DNA of 64,000 bases. Source: JAGXFP01 sp039714535 (GTDB lineage: Bacteria > Desulfobacterota > Desulfobulbia > Desulfobulbales > JAGXFP01). The notes beneath the pieces are model-generated. The model did not search any database. It was not told the origin of the DNA and worked only from the letters and a program-made list of their open reading frames with translations. This document shows, piece by piece, positions 26,214 to 35,082 of this stretch. Each line of letters opens with the position of its first letter. Position 1 is the stretch's first letter. The stretch is taken from assembly GCA_039714535.1 (NCBI GenBank), contig JBDLJC010000009.1, forward strand, positions 1 through 64,000, given 5' to 3'. The position numbers were made by a program, and so were the translations under genes.

Positions 26214-27302
26214 TCAAATGGGTTTATTGCTCTGGCGGTTGATCATCAGAAAACCGAGGCTGCCGGTCAAGAGATGAACAGACCATGAGGCAATGGGGGG
26301 GCTGAGGTTGTAGGCATGGATCATTGCCTGGGCCGTGCTCCACCAACCCCAGGCAATGAAGGCCATAATACAGCTGATCGGGATGGCCAGAGAAAGATCA
26401 TGCTGCCAGCGCCGGTTGGCGGTCATCAATATCGGGAGCCCCAGCAGAACCAGAGGGATACCTAGAAAAATATAGGACAGGCGGCGATGCAGATTCTGCC
26501 AGGCGGTCCGGTCGGGATCCCGATTCTGCAGGACGGCCTCCAGGTGGTCTGAAATAGACGCCTCTTCACCCTGATATTCAGGAATAAAAAAATCATTCGG
26601 TTGGTCCGGCAGAGGCATTTTATATTCGGCAAAACTCTGGAGATTATAGCGGCCGTCCTGGCCAATGGTTTTGAGCTGCCCGTTGTGGAAGGACCAGACC
26701 CCGTTTTGGCATGAGGCCGTCTTGGCGGTGATTTGCAGCCTTAGCCCGTAGGTTGTTGCATCCCAAGCCAGATAATTGAAGCTGGCAAAGGTTTCTTCAC
26801 TTTTTGCTGCTGTCTCGAAAGAATATATGCCCTCTTTGCCTTTAAAGAAAACCTTGCCATTCCGGACGATTCCCTGAGATTTGCTCTTTTTTACCTCTTC
26901 ATACCAGATCCGATTGGTTTCCTTGGTGGTGCTGGGTACTAGCCATTCTCCGGCCAGCAGGGCCAGGATTGTAAAAAAGAAGGTGGCGATCAAGATCGGA
27001 GTGAGGATTCTTCTCGCGCTCAAACCGCCGGCCTCAAGGGCCATGAATTCCCGGTTCTGGTTCATGACCCCGAGGGTAATGACCCCAGCTAATAACAGAC
27101 AGACCGGCAGTAGCTGGTCGACGATCAGCGGTATTTTGAGGAGTAGGTATTTGGCTGTCAGCGTCGCAGATTTGCCAGCCTCGATAAAATTATCAATTTT
27201 CTCAAAAAAATCGACCAGCAGATAGATGGTGATCAAAGAACTGATTACCATGGCCAGGTTTCTGGTGAACTGGGAAAATATGTAGCGATAGAGCAGACTC
27301 AT
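26214..27302 (-). CDS. lptG: LPS export permease LptG
   Basis: Inner-membrane half of the LptB2FG ABC exporter, which lifts lipopolysaccharide out of the inner membrane. At 362 residues it has three helices on each side of a periplasmic beta-jellyroll (about 130-260). NREFMALEAGGLSARRIL is the coupling helix that meets LptB. It overlaps lptF by 4 nt. Confidence 0.88.
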   Translation of the reverse strand: MSLLYRYIFSQFTRNLAMVISSLITIYLLVDFFEKIDNFIEAGKSATLTAKYLLLKIPLIVDQLLPVCLLLAGVITLGVMNQNREFMALEAGGLSARRILTPILIATFFFTILALLAGEWLVPSTTKETNRIWYEEVKKSKSQGIVRNGKVFFKGKEGIYSFETAAKSEETFASFNYLAWDATTYGLRLQITAKTASCQNGVWSFHNGQLKTIGQDGRYNLQSFAEYKMPLPDQPNDFFIPEYQGEEASISDHLEAVLQNRDPDRTAWQNLHRRLSYIFLGIPLVLLGLPILMTANRRWQHDLSLAIPISCIMAFIAWGWWSTAQAMIHAYNLSPPIASWSVHLLTGSLGFLMINRQSNKPI

Positions 27303-28513
27303 CTTTTAAGTTTCCCCGTGGCCTCTTTGGCCAAACTGATAAATGCTGAAATATGATCCGTCAGTTTATCAAAGATTTTAACGGAATTTTCCCGGGCGGC
27401 GGTGCGGATAATGAGCAAGGTCAAAATTCCGAAAATAAGGTTGGGCCCCCACATCACCGGGCCAATCACCATTCCCGAAGTTTCGGCTATCGATTTGGCA
27501 AAAGAAAGCATAATGTAGTAGATGAAAAAGAAGAAAAGCCCCAAAGGTAGCCCCGCTTTGCTTCGGCCCGGTTTGGACTGGAGGGCCAGGGGCAGGGCCA
27601 GGATGGTCAGGATCAAGCACCCCACCGGCAGGGCGAAGCGTTTGTGGAATTCAATGATCAAACTGATGCTGACGCCCAATAAATGGCTTTTGCGGCGAGG
27701 GTCTTTTGCGGAGCCGGCAGTGGTTTTAAGTTCTGCGGCCCAGGCAAGAAGTTCGGCCGGTGAGAGCTCCTTCTTATGCCCCTCTTGCATCGGCGCACCG
27801 GGAGTAAGGGGTAGTTGTAAATTATAGCCGCCGAAACGGATAGTCTGGCTGACATCGGAACCGTTGCGGTGGATGGTGCCATCCCTAAGGACCAGATTAA
27901 CCGTCATCTTGTCGAGATCGGCGTCAAGACTGCCGCTTTGGGCTATGATGGTTAAAGGGGTTTGCCGGTCCCTTTGGTCGGAGATAAAGACCCCCTGCCA
28001 TTGGCCGGTCTGCTTGTCGATTCGGTCCACATAAACGACCACATCCTTGATGCTGTCGCTGAATTCCTTGGCCTGGACACCTTGCTCAATCTTCTCTCTG
28101 GCCAATTGGTAGAAAGTCTGTTTCAGGGCCACGCTGCTTTTGGGGATTAGCATGGTTGAGGCGAGGGCGGTGAGACCTGTGGTGAAAAGGGCGACGATGA
28201 CAACCGGGATAAGCAGGCGGTAAATACCGATTCCGGCGGCTTTTAAGGCCAGGATCTCATTGTCGCCGGTCATGCGGGTAAAAGCGATGATCACCCCGAG
28301 AGTACTGGCCATGGGGATGGAGAAGAGCAGCAGGCTGGGCAACAGATAGATGCTGATCCTGCTAAAATCAGCAAAACCGATGCCGAAACTGAAGATGATG
28401 TCCAGTAACGAAGACAGCTTGCCCAGAAAGAGGATCGCGTTTATTATCAGCAGGCTGGCAAAGAAGGGGCCGAGAATTTCTGCGGTCAGATATGCGTAAA
28501 GTAGGATGGGCAT
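27299..28513 (-). CDS. lptF: LPS export permease LptF
   Basis: Partner of LptG (404 residues), with the same six-helix plus jellyroll layout. The coupling segment is GDNEILALKAAGIGIYRLL and the periplasmic domain spans about 125-270. It follows crcB by 37 nt and overlaps lptG by 4 nt. The ATPase LptB is not in this window. Confidence 0.88.
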   Translation of the reverse strand: MPILLYAYLTAEILGPFFASLLIINAILFLGKLSSLLDIIFSFGIGFADFSRISIYLLPSLLLFSIPMASTLGVIIAFTRMTGDNEILALKAAGIGIYRLLIPVVIVALFTTGLTALASTMLIPKSSVALKQTFYQLAREKIEQGVQAKEFSDSIKDVVVYVDRIDKQTGQWQGVFISDQRDRQTPLTIIAQSGSLDADLDKMTVNLVLRDGTIHRNGSDVSQTIRFGGYNLQLPLTPGAPMQEGHKKELSPAELLAWAAELKTTAGSAKDPRRKSHLLGVSISLIIEFHKRFALPVGCLILTILALPLALQSKPGRSKAGLPLGLFFFFIYYIMLSFAKSIAETSGMVIGPVMWGPNLIFGILTLLIIRTAARENSVKIFDKLTDHISAFISLAKEATGKLKR

Positions 28514-28550
28514 CAGATTTCTTTGTTAATTTGTCTGGCAGTCGTTAGTT

Positions 28551-28934
28551 TCAGGCTGAGATCAGGTAGCGGCGGGAGACATAGTAGCCGGCCAGCACCA
28601 GGGTTACGCCTATAATATTGCTGATTCCCGTATAAATAAGGGCTGCCTTCCAATCGCCAAGCTTGAATAACTGGGCTGTTTCCCTGGTGAAGGTTGAAAA
28701 AGTTGTAAAGCCGCCCAGGAAGCCGGTGAAGATAAAGAGTCGCCACTCGTTGGTCAGCCGTGACCCTTCAAACAGGCTCCAGAGCAGGCCGATCAGGAAT
28801 GAACCCAGCAGGTTTGCCGCCAGGGTGCCGGTCGGGAAAGAGGGTCCGGTCAATCGCTGTACCGTCAGGAACAGGAGATATCGACAAGCGGCGCCGATGG
28901 AGCCGCCGGTCATGACTGCCAGAAGTTTAAGCAT
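28551..28934 (-). CDS. crcB: Fluoride exporter CrcB/Fluc
   Basis: Small four-helix fluoride channel (127 residues, normal length) that works as an antiparallel dimer. The signature GFLGGFTTFSTF and the ANLLGSFLIGLLW helix, with its conserved Asn, are present. No fluoride riboswitch is visible upstream. It is first in an apparent crcB-lptF-lptG transcript. Confidence 0.93.
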   Translation of the reverse strand: MLKLLAVMTGGSIGAACRYLLFLTVQRLTGPSFPTGTLAANLLGSFLIGLLWSLFEGSRLTNEWRLFIFTGFLGGFTTFSTFTRETAQLFKLGDWKAALIYTGISNIIGVTLVLAGYYVSRRYLISA

Positions 28935-29100
28935 AGGTGGTCCCGGTACTTTCCGCTTTGTTGCGAGAGTAGCAGCTGCTGCTGGTCAAAATGATAAACA
29001 AGTGGTGTAACTTACTATCTTAGGGATATTTATTCAAAAGGATATTTCCCCGCAACCATACAAAAAAAATGCCTCATTAACAAAACGGAATCTTTTAATC

Positions 29101-30645
29101 ATGCAGCCGTTGGTCGAATTATATGAAATAGAGGTTGAAGGGCCAAGCCTCACAGACAACACTGGAGATCTCGATCGGCTGAAGCGGGCTGTTGCCGCAC
29201 GACTTTCCGGTCGCGAACCGGTGGTGCCTTACAGCTGTCTGGCCCAGGTTGCCGCTAATTTTCGGCGGGGAGGATTTTCCGGCGGGGCGGTGGTTAATAA
29301 TCTGGCGTCTGGCCCGGAACTTGTCGATTTTCTTAAAAAATCCACAAACCCCCTGGTCGGTATGGCGCTGGATCTCGGCACCACCCATCTTGAGGCGGCC
29401 TTGGTGGAATTGGATTCCGGCAGACGGCTAGCCGAGGCCAATCGCGAAAATTCCCAGATACAATTCGGGGCTGATATTTTAAGCAGGATTCATCATGGCG
29501 CCGAACCGGGGGGGCTTACGGCCCTGCACCGCACCATAATCGCCGATGTTAATGAACTGGCGAGAAGCATGGCCGAGCAGGTGGGGTTGGCGGCGGCAGA
29601 GATCAGGGCCCTGAGTGTTTCCGGCAATACGACTATGGTCCATTTTTTTCTGAACCTCGATCCCTATTATCTGATCAGGGAGCCCTACATCCCTCTGGTT
29701 AATGTCCCTGACCCGTGCCATGCTGAAGAACTGGGGCTGGCGATTAATCCGCGTGGTGTGGTGTGGGTTATGCCCAGTGTCGGCAGTTATTTCGGCGGTG
29801 ATCTGGTCTCGGGCGTGGTTGCCAGCGGCTTGGCTCGTGGTGACAAGGTCGGCATGCTGATTGATGTTGGCACCAATGCCGAGGTGATAGTCGGCAATAA
29901 CGAGTGGCTGATCGCCTGTGCCGGGGCCGCCGGGCCGGCTCTGGAGGGGGGAGTGGCCAAGATGGGGATGCGGGCCGCCCCCGGCGCTGTCGAGCATGTC
30001 GAAATTGACCCGGAGACAGGAAAGCTCAATTACACGACAATCGATGGCGGCAAGCCGAAGGGGATTTGCGGTTCGGGGATTATCGATCTGGTGGCGGCCC
30101 TTTACCTGGCCAGAATTATTGATATCCGGGGGAAATTCCGCCTCGCCCACGACACGGATCGTTTAGTTGAGACCGACGAAGGCCTGGCCTATGTGGTGGC
30201 TGCTGCTGATGAATCAGCAGACGGTCAGCCGGTGCTCTTCGGTCAGGTTGATCTGGATGCGGTGATGCGTTCCAAGGCGGCGATGTACTCGATTCTTACC
30301 ACCCTGGCCAATCAGGTGGGGACCAGCTTCACTGAGCTTGAGCACATCTATGTGGCCGGGGCCTTTGGCCGGCATATCTCTCCCCGCCAAGCTATTACCC
30401 TGGGTATGCTCCCTGATCTGCCCCTTGAGACCTTTAAGCCGATCGGCAATAGCTCTCTGGCCGGGGCGGAGCTGGTATTGCTTGACGAACAAGCCCGGCG
30501 GGATTGTCGGCAACTGGTCAAAAAAATCACCTACCTCGAACTAAATGTTAACCAGGAATTTATGATCAGATTTTCCGGATCACGTTTTATCCCCCATACC
30601 GATCATACCCTGTTTCCCTCGGTGCCTTTTTTTAGCGACAACTAA
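29101..30645 (+). CDS. RACE-like ASKHA ATPase (DUF4445), no ferredoxin domain
   Basis: Corresponds to the ATPase part of reductive activators of corrinoid proteins, which restore Co(I) at the expense of ATP. The middle ASKHA domain starts at about 85 (GMALDLGTTHLEAALVEL), with SVSGNTTMVHFFLNL, LIDVGTNAE and ACAGAAGPALEGG loops. The C-terminal part has VAGAFGRHISP. Family members are usually 600-640 residues with an N-terminal [2Fe-2S] ferredoxin; this one is 514 and begins in the linker. The nearest upstream in-frame ATG (29068) runs into a stop three codons later, so the domain is truly absent. No corrinoid protein or methyltransferase is nearby. The ribosome site is weak. Confidence 0.82.
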   Translation: MQPLVELYEIEVEGPSLTDNTGDLDRLKRAVAARLSGREPVVPYSCLAQVAANFRRGGFSGGAVVNNLASGPELVDFLKKSTNPLVGMALDLGTTHLEAALVELDSGRRLAEANRENSQIQFGADILSRIHHGAEPGGLTALHRTIIADVNELARSMAEQVGLAAAEIRALSVSGNTTMVHFFLNLDPYYLIREPYIPLVNVPDPCHAEELGLAINPRGVVWVMPSVGSYFGGDLVSGVVASGLARGDKVGMLIDVGTNAEVIVGNNEWLIACAGAAGPALEGGVAKMGMRAAPGAVEHVEIDPETGKLNYTTIDGGKPKGICGSGIIDLVAALYLARIIDIRGKFRLAHDTDRLVETDEGLAYVVAAADESADGQPVLFGQVDLDAVMRSKAAMYSILTTLANQVGTSFTELEHIYVAGAFGRHISPRQAITLGMLPDLPLETFKPIGNSSLAGAELVLLDEQARRDCRQLVKKITYLELNVNQEFMIRFSGSRFIPHTDHTLFPSVPFFSDN

Positions 30646-30744
30646 GGAGGGCGGCGGTTATTTTCTTCCACTGTTTTTCGCTCGCAAAGTCCCGGTTTGC
30701 CTTATCCCTAACTGTTATCTATGCTTGCGTCCTGTTCGACTTTC

Positions 30745-30773
30745 TTGCATCATCATAGCCATCTGTGTTAAAT
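30745..30773 (+). promoter_or_regulatory. Promoter of the DHH gene
   Basis: TTGCAT (30745-30750), 17 nt, TTAAAT (30768-30773). The predicted start is near 30780. Confidence 0.4.
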
Positions 30774-30861
30774 TCACCCTCTTTGCGAGTCCGGTTTGCT
30801 TAGGCTCCAATGTCGAGTAGGTTCGACCGGGTATGATGAACAGGTGTTTCGGGGGCGTTGT

Positions 30862-31896
30862 TTGAAGAATAACGGCAGTTGTAACGGCAATAACGTGCGA
30901 AGTCTTTCCAAGCGCACGGCTAAAGAGCGTCTCCAGGAATTCTGGGATGTCTTTGATAAAGAGGATGAGGTCCTGGTGGTTATCAATGCCGATCCTGATG
31001 CCCTGGCCAGCGCCTTGGCCGTCCGGCGTCTTCTGCGCTACCGAGTCAAGAGCGTCACTGTTGCCTATCCCAATGAGATTCGTCGCTTAAGTAATATCGC
31101 CATGGTCGATCTCCTCAAGATCCGGGCCGAGCGCTTGCAAAATTGTCGGCCGGATGATTTCTCCAAAAAGGTGATGCTCGACTCCCAACCGAACCATCTC
31201 CCTGTTTTTGAAGAGATGGAGTTTGATGCGGTTATCGATCATCACCCTGCCACCAAGGGTTGGGTCGCAACCTATGTGGATATCAGAAAGGATTTTGGCG
31301 CCACGGCTTCGATGATGGTCGAATATCTGCGGGCTGCGGCGATGAAGCCCTCTGTCGCAATGGCGACGGCCTTGTTCTACGCCATTAAGGTGGATACCCA
31401 TAATTTTGAGAAGAAGACCGTCGCCGCCGATGCCATCTCCTTTCGATACCTTTACAACATCGCCAACCATAACCTGGTCCGCAAGATCGAACTCTCGGAG
31501 CTCAGGAAATCTGAGCTCAATTATTTCAAGACCGCCTTCAATGAATACCGAATCAACAAAAAAAAGTTATACATCCACATGGGGCGAGTTCGGAGTCCGG
31601 ATATTCTGGTGATAATCGCCGACTTCTTCAACCGGGTTCATGATATCTCGTGGGTGCTGGTCTCCGGGATCCACGGGGAGCGGTTGGTGGTCATCTTCCG
31701 CAGTGACGGATACAAGAAAAACGCGGGGAAACTGGCGGCTAATATCTTCTCCAAGCTCGGCTCCGCCGGTGGCCATCGTGAGGCCGCCAGGGCCGAAGTC
31801 CCTCTCAAGAATCTTGATATGGATGCGGTGGATTTTACTACCAGAACCTTGATGCGGCTTTCCACCAAGCATATAAAAAAGATGGATCCTGAGTGA
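30862..31896 (+). CDS. DHH-family phosphoesterase
   Basis: Mn-dependent phosphoesterase of the DHH/DHHA1 group (NrnA-like). NADPDALASALAV, LDSQPN, the name-giving VIDHHP and the DHHA1 end GSAGGHREAARAEV are all present. Such proteins degrade nanoRNA, cyclic dinucleotides or PAP; which one cannot be told. The start is uncertain: an open frame reaches TTG 30796. TTG 30862 has GGGGG just upstream, and GTG 30895 is also possible. No CBS or DRTGG domain is attached. It is alone on the plus strand. Confidence 0.82.
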   Translation: MKNNGSCNGNNVRSLSKRTAKERLQEFWDVFDKEDEVLVVINADPDALASALAVRRLLRYRVKSVTVAYPNEIRRLSNIAMVDLLKIRAERLQNCRPDDFSKKVMLDSQPNHLPVFEEMEFDAVIDHHPATKGWVATYVDIRKDFGATASMMVEYLRAAAMKPSVAMATALFYAIKVDTHNFEKKTVAADAISFRYLYNIANHNLVRKIELSELRKSELNYFKTAFNEYRINKKKLYIHMGRVRSPDILVIIADFFNRVHDISWVLVSGIHGERLVVIFRSDGYKKNAGKLAANIFSKLGSAGGHREAARAEVPLKNLDMDAVDFTTRTLMRLSTKHIKKMDPE

Positions 31897-32070
31897 AACT
31901 TCAGCACGGGACCCTGGCTATGGTATTGGTCGGTGGCCGGGTCGACGAGCTTAACGTAGCGGTCTGTTGTACCATTTTGGCGGTTCCGCCATGGGCACCC
32001 TGATGGGTTCCGCTCTGGAACGGGTTGTCTTTCCTGTCAGGATTGGGTTAGATAACAGCTGAATTAAAAC

Positions 32071-32107
32071 TCACAAAAAAACCATGAATTCATGAAATTT
32101 GTGATTT
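32071..32107. terminator. AT-rich hairpin between convergent genes
   Basis: TCACAAA ... TTTGTGA with an inner ATGAATTCAT palindrome, followed by TTTT on the plus strand. A plausible weak bidirectional terminator between the DHH gene and the convergent radical SAM gene. Confidence 0.4.
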
Positions 32108-32130
32108 TGTCTTGTTAGACTGGAGCCTTC

Positions 32131-33141
32131 TCAGCTGAGCTTGCGCTCAATTTCCTGTTTGAGCAGGCAGCAGGAGATGCGGTGCAGGGGCTTGCCATCG
32201 GGGCCGTAGGAGATGTTGCCGGGCTGCAACATCCTGTTCATTACGCATCCTTCTGGAATCTGCAGCTCAAAGAACCGGTCTTCATTAAGGCCTGCCCTTT
32301 TTAGCAGTTTACCATCTTTGATCTCCAGAGAATGGATGGGATGGTCTTCGCATAGCGGGCAGCGGTAGACCCGGCCATTGGGGAAAATGAAAAAGTTCTC
32401 CGCCACCTGGCCAGCGCATTCAAACTTTTCACTCTCATTCAGAAAAACCTTAGGGTAAATGGTTGGTATCCCCAGGGCTGCGGCTCTTGCTGCCACCGGC
32501 GGTACTTCCTTGAACCATTCGTCCGGAGTTAGTTGCAGATTTTGACCGTCTTCTGCTGATTTTCCCCGCAACCCTATGACCTGGATAAAGAACCGGTTGA
32601 CGCCAAGTTCGGCCAGCAGCTCCGGCATTCGCTGCAGATGTTTCAGGTTCATTTGGCTTACCGTGTAGATCAGGCTGGTCTTGAAGCCTCGGGCCACCGC
32701 CTTTTTCAGGTTGGCGGTGCAGGTTGCAAAAACCCCCTCGCCGCGAATCGGGTCATTTATCTCAGCGTCCGGGCCGTCCAGACTGAAACTGAGAACCGCA
32801 TCTGTTGGTGAAATATGGTCGAGCAGGTTGTGGAAGAGGTAGCCGTTGGTGTCGACCGTAACCGAAGAGTAGCCGATCTCCCGGGCCTTTTTGATGCCGA
32901 AGGCGAGGTCCGGATGCATGGTCGGTTCGCCGCCCAGAAAGATGACGTTTGATTCTTTGTCTGGGGCGTGGAACAGTTTGAGCCAGTCGACCATGGTTTG
33001 TCGGCTGACCATTTCAGAACCGTGCTGCTCCCGATTGATATAGCAGTGACGGCAGGCAAGGTTGCAGCCGGTAAGGATATGGAAGAAAATGTTTCGTTCT
33101 TCGGGCCGGAAACCGATGGTTTTGACGGTAGGTTTTTTCAT
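32131..33141 (-). CDS. Radical SAM protein, deaminase-coupled
   Basis: A 336-residue radical SAM enzyme. The cluster motif is CNLACRHC (Cys 26, 30, 33), then FLGGEPTMH and SFSLDGPDAEIND. The C-terminal third has extra Cys (FECAGQVAENFFIFPNGRVYRCPLCEDH, GCVMNRM, CC near the end), as in SPASM-type proteins with auxiliary clusters. The FFIFPNGRVYRCP block is typical of that group. Its start overlaps the deaminase stop by 4 nt. The substrate is unknown; a small molecule, RNA base or peptide are all possible. Confidence 0.82.
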   Translation of the reverse strand: MKKPTVKTIGFRPEERNIFFHILTGCNLACRHCYINREQHGSEMVSRQTMVDWLKLFHAPDKESNVIFLGGEPTMHPDLAFGIKKAREIGYSSVTVDTNGYLFHNLLDHISPTDAVLSFSLDGPDAEINDPIRGEGVFATCTANLKKAVARGFKTSLIYTVSQMNLKHLQRMPELLAELGVNRFFIQVIGLRGKSAEDGQNLQLTPDEWFKEVPPVAARAAALGIPTIYPKVFLNESEKFECAGQVAENFFIFPNGRVYRCPLCEDHPIHSLEIKDGKLLKRAGLNEDRFFELQIPEGCVMNRMLQPGNISYGPDGKPLHRISCCLLKQEIERKLS

Positions 33142-33644
33142 GATTGTCGCAAGGTGTACTCGGCCAGCAGGCTCTCCTGCCAGTAGTCATTGTCTGGGTT
33201 ATTGAAGAATGCACGGAACAGTTCCAGGCTTTCGCTGCGGCAGACCTGGGGGATTATCTCCACCTTCATCTGCTGGTAAAGCGGCTTCAGGCTGGAGAGG
33301 TCCAGGTCGGTACCGCCGCCCATGGCATCCTCATAGGCGTAGACGACACGCCTGATCCCGTTGAGCAGCATGGTCGTGTAGCACATCAGGCACGGTTCCA
33401 TGGTGGCGTAGACGGTCACATCCCCCGGCGCGATCTCCGGGTGATCGGTCAGGAGTCGGCTCAGGGCCGAGATTTCGGCATGATCCATCTCGTTGGCTGT
33501 TTCCCCCCGGCTGTTGAAACGTCGGCCCCGGCTCACAACTCTATCTCCGTAAACTATTATGCAGCCAACCGGGAATTCGCCGCCAGCCATGGCGCGGCGC
33601 GCTTCAGCCAGGGCCTTTTGCATATATTCTTGGTCGCGGTTCAA
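33138..33644 (-). CDS. Cytidine/guanine-type nucleoside deaminase
   Basis: A zinc deaminase of the CDA fold (168 residues). Catalytic HAE (His 55, Glu 57) and EPCLMC (Cys 85, 88) are intact. It resembles TadA and guanine deaminase, but the active-site surroundings (MEPCLMCYTTMLLNGIRRVVYAYEDAMGGG) do not let me decide between tRNA and free-base substrates. It starts with TTG after GAGGGG; an ATG 7 codons later is the alternative. Coupled to the radical SAM gene. Confidence 0.82.
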   Translation of the reverse strand: MNRDQEYMQKALAEARRAMAGGEFPVGCIIVYGDRVVSRGRRFNSRGETANEMDHAEISALSRLLTDHPEIAPGDVTVYATMEPCLMCYTTMLLNGIRRVVYAYEDAMGGGTDLDLSSLKPLYQQMKVEIIPQVCRSESLELFRAFFNNPDNDYWQESLLAEYTLRQS

Positions 33645-33680
33645 TTTTCTTCGTCCCCTCTGTTTTGCGTAATCGGTAGG

Positions 33681-34751
33681 CTATTTATCGAGTTCCTGGT
33701 TTTGCAGAATATGGATATCCCTTTGCGGGAAGGGGATCACAATGCCCCTGTCGTCAAAAACCTTGTAGATGGCTTTCAGGAGGTTGTGAATTTCCAGACC
33801 TTTGCTGGACGGCTGCCCAACCCAACAAAGCAGTTGGAAATTTACCGATGAATCCGCAAAGGAACGTAGACGCACTCTGGGGGCCGGTTCCTTTTCGACG
33901 TTGGGGTTGGCCAGGGCTGCCTCCAGGACTATTTTCTCGACTTGTTCCAGGTCGCTGCCGTAGGCAACCCCGAATGGCACCCTGATCCGGAATCTTGGGA
34001 CCGGGGCGCTTTCATTGATGATTTTGGAGTTGGCCAGGATGGCATTGGGGATGGTGATCATAACGTCATCGCGGGTCTTGATTCGGGTGGAGCGAATGCC
34101 GATCTCGACGACTTCGCCCCGTTCACCGGTATCGACAATAATGTAGTCGCCAATCTTGTACGTCCTGTCCAGGAAGATACTGATGCCGCCAAAAAAATTG
34201 GCCAGGGTGTCTTTGGCCGCCAAGGCGATGGCAATTCCGACAATCCCGGCGGAAGCGAAGAGTGGGGTAAGGCTGATATGCCAGATGGTCAAAAACCAGA
34301 GGAATCCCGAAACGAGGAGAACCACCCGGGTCACATTTTTGAGGAGCAGCAACACGTCCTTGCCGATCTCGTCCTGTCGGGGCGAGCGGTTGATCCTCTC
34401 CTGGAAGGCCCAGTTAAATACCCTGATCAGGGCTATTGTCCAGACCAGTAGAATTATGCTTCGGGCCATGGCGGACAGGATGGTTTGCCAAGGCTCAGCA
34501 AAGGGTTCTATGTTTAAGGCGTGCAGGATTCCGAGCCAAAAAACGGACCAGCATATTGGTTTGTGGACAAAATTTACCAGATAATCGTCAATGGTTATCT
34601 TGGTCCAGCCCGCGGCCTTGCGCACCAGCTTATCGATCAGCAGGTCAACAATTTTAGCCAGGATCAGGTAAATGGCGATAACGATAAATCGCTTGATATA
34701 GATGTTTTCTTTGACGATCTGGAAGCTGTCCAGCAAACTGCCGAAATCCAT
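33681..34751 (-). CDS. MscS-family mechanosensitive channel
   Basis: An inner-membrane channel of 356 residues. Three to four helices precede the pore helix GIVGIAIALAAKDTLANFFGGISIFLDR, which is followed by the beta domain (KIGDYIIV..GERGEVVEIGIRSTRIKTRDD) and the alpha/beta cage. It relieves osmotic pressure. The ATG at 34751 is 37 nt ahead of the deaminase start. A structured repeat lies just upstream. Confidence 0.92.
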   Translation of the reverse strand: MDFGSLLDSFQIVKENIYIKRFIVIAIYLILAKIVDLLIDKLVRKAAGWTKITIDDYLVNFVHKPICWSVFWLGILHALNIEPFAEPWQTILSAMARSIILLVWTIALIRVFNWAFQERINRSPRQDEIGKDVLLLLKNVTRVVLLVSGFLWFLTIWHISLTPLFASAGIVGIAIALAAKDTLANFFGGISIFLDRTYKIGDYIIVDTGERGEVVEIGIRSTRIKTRDDVMITIPNAILANSKIINESAPVPRFRIRVPFGVAYGSDLEQVEKIVLEAALANPNVEKEPAPRVRLRSFADSSVNFQLLCWVGQPSSKGLEIHNLLKAIYKVFDDRGIVIPFPQRDIHILQNQELDK

Positions 34752-34775
34752 GGGGGGTGGTCTCCGAATATTTAA

Positions 34776-34888
34776 CTTATACCGCCAGGGTTCTGTTCAA
34801 TCCCCCCTTGCGGGGGGCATAAGTCTCGATTTCTCGCGAACTCGCTTATCGGTTTGGGCCGACGAGCGGCCCAACTCAGCTTTATACC
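34776..34888 (+). repeat. Structured intergenic repeat, copy 1
   Basis: Begins CTTATACC..CAGGGTTCTGTTCAAT, then hairpin CCCCCC-TTGC-GGGGGG (34802-34817), CATAAGTCTC, a spacer, hairpin TTGGGCCG-ACGAG-CGGCCCAA (34854-34874), then CTCAGCTTTATA. Copy 2 at 46919-47006 keeps both hairpins with different bases in the stems. It lies between divergent mscS and dgt. Confidence 0.65.
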
Positions 34889-35082
34889 TTCAGGCCTGAA
34901 ATGGGAATAATATCATTATCCGGCCAATTTCGCATCAGGATTGATGGGTCAGTTGCTTCAAGGTCGTCCCCGGAGGCATGTTTGGAGAAGCCTTGCTTGA
35001 AAAGCCTTGGAAAATCGGTTACTAGAGGTGATTTACTATTGGGTCGGAAGTTGGTTGGTCTCGGAATAAATATCGAGGATGG

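Noticed and set aside
28935..29100. Fluoride riboswitch before crcB
   Set aside because: The conserved loops of the crcB RNA motif could not be found in the short leader.
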